A DNA stretch of 64,000 nucleotides from Sambucus nigra. Lineage: Eukaryota > Streptophyta > Magnoliopsida > Dipsacales > Adoxaceae. Under the pieces are notes generated by a model. That model made no database searches, had not been told where the DNA came from, and worked only from the letters and a program-made list of their open reading frames with translations. Below, piece by piece: positions 56,332 to 64,000 of this stretch (position 1 is the first letter of the stretch; every line of letters begins with the position of its first letter). The position numbers and the translations under genes are program-made. The stretch is taken from assembly GCA_949130495.1 (NCBI GenBank), contig OX422214.1, forward strand, positions 252,158,187 through 252,222,186, written 5' to 3'.

Positions 56332-57509
56332 TGGGGAGAATTTTAGCCTATTCTAGAGCTGGGAGAGTATTGATATGTGAAATTAGTTGGCTTGTGGCAT
56401 AATTCTCTCTATTTCCCTTGGTGGTTTCTCCACTAAGTTGGGTGGGAGCAAATAGTGCCACCTCACGGACTAGACTTCTTTTCAGTTGAGGACCTGACTG
56501 AGTCCCCGCACATGATGCTGGGTTCTTTGTGAGAGAGTCATTTATCGTCTACGTGTTCATCTATATTTGTAGTAAGAGTTTGGCATGTTCTCGGGGACTA
56601 TTTTAAGTGGTTGTGGAAACGAGTAGTAGAGAATATCCTGGTGGAAGAGACTAGTCAAAGATGATTTATTCTTTTCTACACCATGGAAGGTGGTAGTGGT
56701 TTTTTCCAGACTCGTTAGGGCATACCACTCTATGGAACACATTAAAAATATTAACCATATGGGGGAAATATAGGGACCTCCGGGGGCTGATGATGATGAG
56801 GTTAGGTCTGCTGGTAGTTAGGGATATGATTTTGTGAAGCCGGGGATAATTTGTTTGAAGATTTTGTGAAGCTAGGGGTAATTTGTGTGAAGCTTTTATG
56901 AAGCTTGGGGAGAGCTTGTGTGTTTTTATATTTTTAAAATAAATTTAGTGTAGCATGATAAGGATGGTGTTTTTAAAAAGGGTTTTGAGTCAGTGAAAAG
57001 GGGTGGTTTGTTTTACTCCTTTGTCCGCTACATTATGTAATGGTGCTGCATTTCCTTATTTCAAATAAAAAATGATTTTAATCATATTTTGTTATGGCTT
57101 TTGATGAGTTTTACAATTGTTTTATCTATACTAATCGTCAAGGCATACATAATCCTTTTGTTAATGTAAATGATAAAATGAATCGCCGTTCTCGAAGGTT
57201 AGAAAAGAATAACATTTTTTGAAAAAGAAGGAGATCGTGCCCATGTAAGGTGTATGAGCTGCCTAAGTACTTCTAGGGGTTTGAAAAAATTTCATGAGTT
57301 TCATTTTGAAAGAAAAAAGGTTTTTAAGAGGACCAGTCTCCATGTAGTTGTGGGTAAAGAGAAATGAACATATATGTTTTTTTAAGAATAGAAGAGGGAT
57401 GTTAAGAGTTATAGAACACCGAGATTTTGAACTAAAGGTAGAAACTATTGTGACGATCCATGTTGATTGGACGTGCCATTTATTCTCCATTGAGGTTTGC
57501 GAGCAGAGA
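56332..57509. other. Non-coding region between PMD-like gene 2 and integrase remnant
   Basis: Contains repeated TTTGTGAAGC/GGGG.TAATTTGTGTGAAG phrases near 56835-56905 (a short local repeat). No gene recognised. Confidence 0.45.
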
Positions 57510-58260
57510 GGCACCACCTGATGGGATCTTCTTCACTATGTAGACGACGCTCCAATTTTTCTTGAATTTCCCTCTGGGGTCCCAAATAGGTTCAATGATT
57601 TCTTTGAGGGCACGGTCTCCTTCCTGGACAGCATAGTCCTTGACTTTGTCATTGAATGATTATGATATCTGATTATGGAAACCCTATATTAGTACAGAGC
57701 CTTTAGTTTATTTTCATCTAAGCGAGATAATTCATCCAAGTGGCTGGGGAAGGTATTTCTAGCTCAATGGGTAGGATTCTTTCCATGCCATATACTAAAG
57801 AATAAGGGGTAGCCCCAATAGGTGTTCTGATTGAAGTGTGGTAGTCCCAGAGGGTGTAAGGGATCAGGATATCCCAATCTTAGCAACTCTCAATCATCTT
57901 GTTGATTATAGTCTTGAGACTTCTATTGGAGGATTGTACGACACCAATGTTTTGGGGTCAAGAGGGAGAGGATTTGTGTCTCTGAATTCTGTACTCATCG
58001 ACCAATTTTATGGCGTCGGCTTCGAAGTGTAACCCATTATCTGATATTAGCTCGTGGGGAACGCCGTATCGGCAGATGATGTTCTTTCTGATAAACTTGG
58101 CCATTTTTTTGGCATTGACCACTGCATAGACTCAACTTTGATCCATTTGGTGAAGTACTCGATGGTGACTAGGATGAGCTCATGCCCATTTGAAGCTTTG
58201 GGTGTGACCTTTCCTATGATGTTGATGCCCAAGGTGGAGAACATCCAGGGAGAAGTCATG
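57510..58260 (-). pseudogene. pol: E4 integrase remnant
   Basis: The minus strand reads FSTLGINIIGKVTPKASNGH, ILVTIEYFTKWIKVES, NIICRYGVPHELISDNG, then SRPQNIGVVQSSNRS, IPYTLWDYHTSIRTPIG and ATPYSLVYGMERILPIE. The first catalytic Asp (LGID in relatives) is Asn and the Glu in the A-V-E-A position is Gln, so the enzyme is dead. Frameshifts separate the C-terminal part, which still shows traces of the D.I...G tail near 57510. Confidence 0.78.
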
Positions 58261-59080
58261 TTGTATAATTCTCAAGGAGGTAAGTGTTGGAAGTTGGCAA
58301 AACTACTAGCATTTTAGGCATCTTTGGACATAAATGGTGCAATCCTGAACCATGGTGGTCCAATATTACCATTGATGAATGATTTTCTTAGAAATCATAT
58401 GACCATTCATGTGGGGTCCACATTACCCACGATGGATCTTCTATGTCATTACTTCAACATCAGTTCCTACAATGCAGTGCAAATGGGAACCATCAAAGTT
58501 TTTATTTAAAAGTGCTTTATTGTAGATAATCTATCGGGAAACCAGTTTGTGAAGGGTCGCACAGGTCTTACTCATTAGCGTCTTGGGTATACCTATCGTA
58601 TGTGAGGAGGTGCCAAATATCATAGTATAATAACCCATCCATATCAGAATCTTCCTCGATTACGAGCTCAATGTGGTAGTAGTGGGTTGGCATAGCTTAT
58701 GTTTGGACTATGAAGGGGCTATTGTTATTACCCTGGGCATGTCAACCATGGAGTCCAGGGTAGTTAGAGCATCAGATAAGTTGTTCATTATGCTGGGAAA
58801 GTAGTGGAAGGTTACATCTTGGAACTAGGAGTCTATCTCTTTTGGGTGGGCATAGAAAGGTAAAAGATTTTTGTCATTGAATTTCCATCTTCTAAGGACT
58901 TGGAAGATGATGAGGGAAGAGTCCAGGAAGAGATCTTGGTCATTTATACCTTTCTTGAGGGTATTTTGAGTCCTACATTGCATGCCTTATATTCATTTAT
59001 ATTGTTGGTGTAGGGAAAACCTTGCTTGATGGCAATGGGAATGTGAGAGTCATCAGGGGCGATCAGAAATATCCTAATTC
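58261..59080 (-). pseudogene. pol: E4 pol, integrase N-terminus and RNase H linker remnant
   Basis: Poorly preserved continuation of the minus-strand pol. Short phrases (for example FQVLRRWKFNDKNLLPFYAH near 58870) match the region between RNase H and integrase only in outline. Confidence 0.4.
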
Positions 59081-59084
59081 CTTA

Positions 59085-60580
59085 TCCTTTCTAATTAGTA
59101 TCTCCATCAAATAAATTTTCCATTAAAGGTACTCCAGAGAGGTGCAAAGAATATCCTCATTTGGGAATTCAGAGACCCAAACATCGACTTCTTCGATAGG
59201 GTAGTCAGCAAGGTAGTCAGAGATGTCTCTCCCTTTTATGTCTTTCTACATGATGTAAATAATATCAAACTCGGGTACCAATATCAACCATCGGTCAATT
59301 TGGCTAGATAGGGTAGGATTTTCTAGCAAGTACTTGATGGGATCCATACATGATATAAGTCTGATAGGGTAGGCATACATGTAGTGTCATAACTTTTGAG
59401 TGATCTAAACTAGGTTGACACGTTTTTTTCCATGGCAGTGTAGTTGACTTCATACCTGACTAATTTTCAATTTTCATAGTATATGGCCCTTTCTTTGTGG
59501 GATTTTTGATATATTAGGCGAGAAAATCCCTTGTTGTAGTATTTGTTACGGTCAAGTATAAGAGTAGAGGGAGACCTGACTACAGAAGCATAAGCACAGT
59601 AGAGTGGGTAAGGTACCACTTGATTCCATCAAAGTCTTCTTGGTAGGCGTCATTCTAGACTTTGGTAGAATCCTTCTAGTGGAGTTTGAACATGGTATCG
59701 CAAATAAAAGTCAGTTGGTTGATCAACTGACTGATGTACTAAAGTGTACCCAGGAATAATCAAACTTCCTTTGTCTGTCCGTAGTGGTGGTGCCTTAAGT
59801 ATGGCTTTTAGCTTGGCTGGGTGTGCTTTGATTCGCTTCTCGCTAACCATGAATCCAAAATCTTTCCTTTTGTGACATTAAAAATGCATTTCGGTTAGTT
59901 TAGCTGTATTTGGTATTATCGTAGACATTCAAAGAACTTCCGGAGGGCGGGTTCGTGACCTTATCTGTCTTAGACTTCAAAACCATGTCGTCTACTAGAC
60001 TTTGACCATTTTTTGTATCAAATAATATAAGATGGTTATGATAGCCCTTTGGTAGGTTGTCCCACTGACAATGTAGTAGAAGGTTCCCTAGGCGGTGATG
60101 AATGTGGTTTTCTCCCGATGGTCAGGGTGTATCTTGATTTGGTTGTATCTAATGAATGCATCAATGAATGACCTAAGGGCGTGGCTGACTGTGTTTTCTG
60201 TAATTACGTCGATGTTAGTTAATGGGTAATCGTCCTTTGGAGATTCTTTGTTTAAGTTCTGGTAGTCGAAATAAATGCGGACTTTCCTTCATGATTTTGG
60301 CACAGGGATGATGTTGGAGAGCCACGTGGGATATTCGATCACATGGATGAAGCCTACGTTCAACTGCTTGACTACCATTTCTTTGACCTTGAGGGACCAT
60401 TTGGTGCAGAGTTTCTTTGGTCTGTGTTTGACCGGTTTGTATTATGGGAATGCCAGTCTCTTGTGTTGATCTATTTCTGGATCGATGCTGGGTATGTTAT
60501 CGTAGGACTATGCAAAGACGTCGATAAATTCTCTCAGTAGTTCTTCGAATTATGTGGGCTTATGCTTATCAAGGGTGGAC
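59085..60580 (-). pseudogene. pol: E4 reverse transcriptase and RNase H remnant
   Basis: Minus-strand phrases in order are EYPTWLSNIIPVPKS, then RIYFDYQNLNKESPKDDYPL, SHALRSFIDAFIRYNQIKI, TTFITA.GTFYYIV and the catalytic block LVDDMVLKSK (near 59980), with Tyr lost from YVDD. Next come FGFMVSEKRIKAHPAKLKAI, then RNase H wording KYLLENPTLSSQIDRWLILV and DIKGRDISDYLADYP. Numerous stops and frame changes. This is much more decayed than E2. Confidence 0.78.
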
Positions 60581-60786
60581 CATATCCTAATCTCATACTA
60601 TTGGTTACTTAAATTGATATTGATAACAAAAGTCTCATCCTCAATAATTTAAACACAGTCATGTTATTTGTTATTAACTTTATTAAGACAAGTTAAGAAT
60701 TTTTAATTTTCAAAGTCAGCGTCATCTAGGTTTTTTAGAATTAAGACAACTAATAGAAGGCAAATTAAGATACTCAAAATCCTCAT

Positions 60787-61208
60787 TTATTTCTTTTTTG
60801 GTAAAAATAGTATTGAGAACCTCATCAAAGGATGTCTCGGGTACATTGATATAAGGAAAAGAGAAGTAATAATGTATGAAGAGATATGGTAAACAACAAG
60901 TTTGGGTTGAATCTCAGTAGGTCGGATTGGTATAGCATTCCAGTTGAGAAGAGGCTTGTCAACAACCTTGATTGGAGTTGACGGGTCCAATGGTGTAGTG
61001 TCTGAATGGATCATACAGAGAGTTAGCCCCAGTGTTTGCAGGTTGAATAAGTCTTCACAATCACTTTCCTTTGAGACTTCAGTGACTGTTATGACTTTCT
61101 TGATGAGAGGTTTTACTTTATGCTGCCAGTCTTTGACCCAAGAGTAGTTGTCTAGAAAGAAAATTTCCATCCCTTGTTTCATGTTTTTATTAATGTGGTC
61201 ATACCATG
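60787..61208 (-). pseudogene. pol: E4 protease-RT linker remnant
   Basis: A minus-strand frame of about 147 codons (ending outside at 61230, where it enters the E5 LTR). Phrases such as VEVSKES and QTLGLTLCMIHSDTTPLDPS are compatible with the weakly conserved stretch before RT. I see no D-T/S-G active site. It is cut by the insertion of E5. Confidence 0.4.
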
Positions 61209-61281
61209 TGTTAACGCAAAAATTCTCCATCTACGAGGACCAATCAGAAAAGGACACATGTCATCCTACGTGGCAATATTT

Positions 61282-61346
61282 GACACCCGAGGAGAGTTGG
61301 TCGGCACCCGAGGAGTGTTAGTCGGCACCCGAGGAGAGTTGATCGG
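61282..61346 (+). repeat. Three 21-bp repeats in U3 of the E5 LTR
   Basis: CACCCGAGGAG recurs at 61284, 61305 and 61326, separated by GTTGGTCGG-like text. Upstream of the TATA box, as enhancer repeats often are. Confidence 0.85.
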
Positions 61347-61451
61347 CATACCAACCAGGAAGATCAAAGGATAACTATGCATTTAATGAGCATTAATGTA
61401 TATTTATACTGTAAATGACAACACATAGCATACCAAGCAATTCAATAATTA

Positions 61452-61500
61452 GATTCGTTGAATGTAGACATAATGTATAAATGTCTACATACAATGAATC
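61452..61500 (+). repeat. Long hairpin in U3 of the E5 LTR
   Basis: Arms 61452-61471 and 61481-61500 pair at 18 of 20 positions around a 9-base loop AATGTATAA. It ends 17 bases before the TATA box. Confidence 0.85.
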
Positions 61501-61517
61501 TATTTATCTTCCATCAC

Positions 61518-61525
61518 TATAAATA
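61518..61525 (+). promoter_or_regulatory. E5 LTR TATA box
   Basis: CACTATAAATACATG, a strong plant TATA. Predicted transcription start about 30 bases on, in the AAAAGAGGGGGAGG stretch. Confidence 0.75.
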
Positions 61526-61643
61526 CATGTATTCCCTTAGCCAAAAGAGGGGGAGGAGATCCGACAAGGATGAGAGACACCATACACAAGATCCACACCT
61601 TTTTCTCTCTCTACACCACATTGTGCTATTGTAAACCCCTGGG

Positions 61644-61649
61644 AATAAA
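61644..61649 (+). terminator. E5 LTR polyadenylation signal
   Basis: AATAAA about 120 bases after the TATA box, within R as expected. Confidence 0.6.
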
Positions 61650-61788
61650 ATAACAGTGGACGTAGGCTTTTCCTTATAACCGAACCACTTTAAAAATCTT
61701 TGTCTCTCATGTGCTTGATTGGATTGCTTTTATCTATTTATCCGTGATCATAAAAATGGGATTCGGTCCAGTTTTTTGCATCAACAGA

Positions 61789-61808
61789 TTGGCGTCGTCT
61801 GTGGGAAC
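61789..61808 (+). promoter_or_regulatory. E5 primer-binding site
   Basis: TTGGCGTCGTCTGTGGGAAC, two bases after the LTR, shared with E2 (one difference). Confidence 0.8.
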
Positions 61809-63379
61809 GTGTTACAAGCATTGTTCTCCATCAAACGCTAAGTTTTTATTTTCTATATGTATAATAAATTATATATTATACATACATCTATTGATTCAAT
61901 CATGATTTTTATGTTTATATACATAAATTAATTGTCCAATTTTTATTTGCAAAATATTGCATATCATGATTTTAAAATCATAAATGTTAGATTAATTCTT
62001 ATTTAGAAATCTGAAAAATAGTGGATTTCATAAATCATAACTTTTTGCTTGATTCTCAAGTTTCAATTTTATATCCAGGAATACATATTTTAAATGATTA
62101 AATATACCAATATATACGATGATGATAAGATTTGATAATTTTCTTTGTTGATTTTGAAATAATTTGTGAAAGAATTTTGATGACTATTCAAATTCCCATT
62201 ATATTTTTGTTCAAATCATGATTCTCATATGTTTATATCCATAAACTTAGAGATCAAATCAATTATATATTGTTCATACATCTTTTAATTCAATCATGAT
62301 TTTATATTCACAAATTGTTGAATCTAATTTTACAAATCTGGATAAATGTACATTTCATAATCACAAAGTTTGAGAAATTTGTGTACATATTATATTATTT
62401 CTTCTTTAAGGAGATAAAATAATTTCTCTATATTCATAAATCTCTTTTATATGAGTATATACAAATTTGATTCATTTGGAAATCTTTTAATTTAGTCATA
62501 ATTTTTATATGCACTAACTGTGTGATCGATTTCAATTTAGGGATCTGGTGAATTTTAGACTCATAAATATTATACAAATCCTTGCATCTATGAATCCACT
62601 TGAAGATTTTCTGAACAAATATGTTAGGATAGGGATAAGCATTAAGAACGATTATGTATTTTCCATTCCGATATTAACATGAATTGAATCAGACCCATTT
62701 TCTCTCTCTTCAAGAAAACTATGTTCTCTGCACAAATAATCATATTATGTAATTGTGTTGATACGATCAATTTTATCAATATATGAATAATCAATTATAT
62801 GTTGTACATACATACATACATCTTTTGATTCAGTCGTGCTTTTTATGATTATAAACATAAATTAGTTGTCCAATTTTCATTTATCAAATCTGCAAAATAT
62901 TGCAAATCACGATTTTATTAAATTAGTGGATCGATTTTTATTTCAAATATGAATAAACGAAAATTTCATAATCACAAGTCCGTTAAATATTTTTATGGAG
63001 ACACGTTTATGTACATCATATTTTTATGAGAACACGAGATATTTTGATTGTTATCTCTCATATTATTATCTGGAAATTTAAATTGTCCAATATTGAAGCC
63101 AATGCACACTATATATTGGTCGGCTGAATAATTATTCTAATCATAATTTTTATATGATTCACCCTCAATAGGTGCTCAGGAAAAATTATCTGCCCAGTAC
63201 AATTCTTGGATGCTCATCAACATCACATAAAGACCTTAAAAGGTCAATATCGAACAAAAACAACACAGCTAGACTGCACACAACACAGTAGCAAGACTGC
63301 AAACAACAATTCAATTGACACCATCAGATTCATTTCATACATGCCCTAATCCTGGGCATAGAGCTTCATACTTGACTTA
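61809..63379 (+). repeat. AT-rich spacer with dispersed internal repeats
   Basis: About 1.6 kb where gag and protease should be. A block around AATTATATATTATACATACATC and GATTCAATCATGATTTTTAT recurs at about 61866, 62257 and 62792, with partial copies near 62470. No coding frame. Pol similarity starts abruptly near 63380. Confidence 0.65.
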
Positions 63380-64000
63380 ATCGAGTTAAGAGTAGGATTG
63401 AAGAATTTCGAGGCAGTGCCATCTACAGTACATCAGTCCCTAAAATTTCCAACAAATTTTAGAGTAGGAGTTGTGAAAGGTGATCAAAAAGTAGCTCGGG
63501 AATGTTATTATTCGTCTGCCGAGCAAGAGGAGCTAGAGGAGTCGAGGAAAAAGACTACTACTTATCAAGTGGATGAAGGTGCAGAAATTGAAACATCGGA
63601 TCCTAGAGATGAGTTGCAACTCGTGAAGGGTCAAGTGGTGGAAGCTACTGAAAATATCATTCTGGACGACGAGCACCCTGAACGAACTACTCAAATAGGT
63701 TCGTCGTTGGATACCTCATTAAAACAGGAATTGATAACTTTCTTAAGAAGCAGAAATAAAACTTTCGCATGGAGTCATGAAGATATGCCAAGAATAGACC
63801 CAAATTTCTTATGTCACGAGCTTAACATGAATAAGATGATCAAACAGGTGAAGTAGAGAAGAAGACTATTCAGTCTCGAGAAGAATCAAGCAATACAAGA
63901 GGAGGTCGAGAAGCTCCAGAAAGCTTGCTTTATCGAAGACGTTAAATATCCAGACTGGTTATCAAACGTGGTGATGGTAAAAAAGAAGAATAACAAGTGG
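63380..64000 (+). pseudogene. pol: E5 pol, protease end and reverse transcriptase start (runs off window)
   Basis: The plus frame from about 63380 reads LKNFEAVPSTVHQSLKFPT, then GVVKGDQKVARECYYSS, the linker, TFAWSHEDMPRIDPNF and, after a TAG (expected Gln), RRRLFSLEKNQAIQEEVEKL and DWLSNVVMVKKKNNKW at the edge. These are the end of protease and the first RT segments of Tat-type gypsy elements. They parallel E2 (KEFESVPSMVHQMLKF, SVFAWSHPDMPG). Only one stop in 200 codons, so this copy is younger than E4. Confidence 0.88.

Larger units (their letters stand above)
52400..61208 (-). mobile_element. E4: old truncated Tat-type gypsy element with antisense PMD genes
   Basis: The minus strand carries, right to left, protease-region, RT, RNase H and integrase remnants of a Ty3/gypsy element whose wording is of the Ogre/Tat type (for example VSEFPNEDILCT, ATPYSLVYGMERILP). 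To the left, on the plus strand, lie two PMD-type pseudogenes, the same layout as E2. The right side is interrupted by the LTR of E5. No LTR was found; the left limit is arbitrary and the gag end is presumably beyond the window. Confidence 0.6.
61209..61786 (+). repeat. E5 5' LTR (578 bp)
   Basis: Starts TGTTAACGC and ends GCATCAACA, with TGTT/AACA inverted tips. It holds 21-bp repeats, a 20-bp-arm hairpin, a TATA box and a poly(A) signal in the expected order. The other LTR is outside the window. Confidence 0.82.
61209..64000 (+). mobile_element. E5: Tat-type gypsy element, 5' part, inserted in E4
   Basis: 5' LTR, PBS, AT-rich spacer and RT start, truncated by the window edge. The insertion point lies in E4 pol and the orientation is opposite. 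The pol wording is close to that of E2. No gag or protease domain is visible between PBS and RT, so this copy is internally deleted or rearranged. Confidence 0.82.

Noticed and set aside
1..64000. Structural RNA genes (tRNA, rRNA, snRNA)
   Set aside because: No cloverleaf with A/B boxes or rRNA core sequence noticed; PBS motifs are tRNA complements, not tRNA genes. A tRNAscan or Rfam search would settle it.

Overview
The window is plant nuclear DNA, most likely from a dicot. It is AT-rich and carries TG...CA long terminal repeats (LTRs), tRNA primer-binding sites, gag and pol of Ty3/gypsy (Tat-type) and Ty1/copia (SIRE-like) elements, a Helitron end and a piece of a nuclear plastid ClpP gene. 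I see no intact single-copy host gene. Nearly all coding sequence is retrotransposon-derived and broken by stops or frameshifts. The species cannot be told from the sequence.

Layout, left to right. 1-1686: no recognisable gene. 1692-12268 (E1): a complete, non-autonomous LTR element with 2.8-kb LTRs, an exact 5-bp target duplication (ATGGT) and one zinc-knuckle open frame. 12274-20297: gene-poor DNA with microsatellites, a CLPP6-like pseudogene (16568-16908) and a Helitron 3' terminus (18079-18106). 20303-32317 (E2): a full-length Tat-lineage Ty3/gypsy element on the minus strand with 910-bp LTRs. It has gag, protease, RT, two RNase H domains and integrase, and also a plus-strand, intron-containing antisense gene facing pol. 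A higher-order tandem array lies between the two convergent genes. 32323-36312: degenerate DNA with a copia-like zinc-knuckle scrap. 36318-41901 (E3): a copia element on the minus strand with LTRs, an initiator-Met PBS and gag only; its gag has two zinc-knuckle modules. 41907-48500: degenerate DNA with one eroded transposon-protein ORF. 48520-50420 (E6): relic LTR, PBS and gypsy gag. 50740-52174: two tandem-repeat arrays. About 52400-61208 (E4): an old Tat element on the minus strand (protease, RT, RNase H, integrase remnants) with two plus-strand plant-mobile-domain (PMD) pseudogenes antisense to it. 61209-64000 (E5): a younger plus-strand Tat element inserted into E4; it has a 5' LTR, PBS, an AT-rich spacer where gag should be, and the start of RT, and it runs off the window.

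How the parts relate. E2, E4 and E5 belong to the Tat side of Ty3/gypsy. E2 and E5 share a PBS-like motif and closely similar pol. In both E2 and E4 a spliced gene runs opposite to pol, but the two genes are of different families (Transposase_28-like in E2, PMD-like in E4). E1 and E3 lack pol and must have depended on enzymes supplied in trans. The antisense genes, the array between convergent transcripts and the modular gag of E3 are the most interesting parts.
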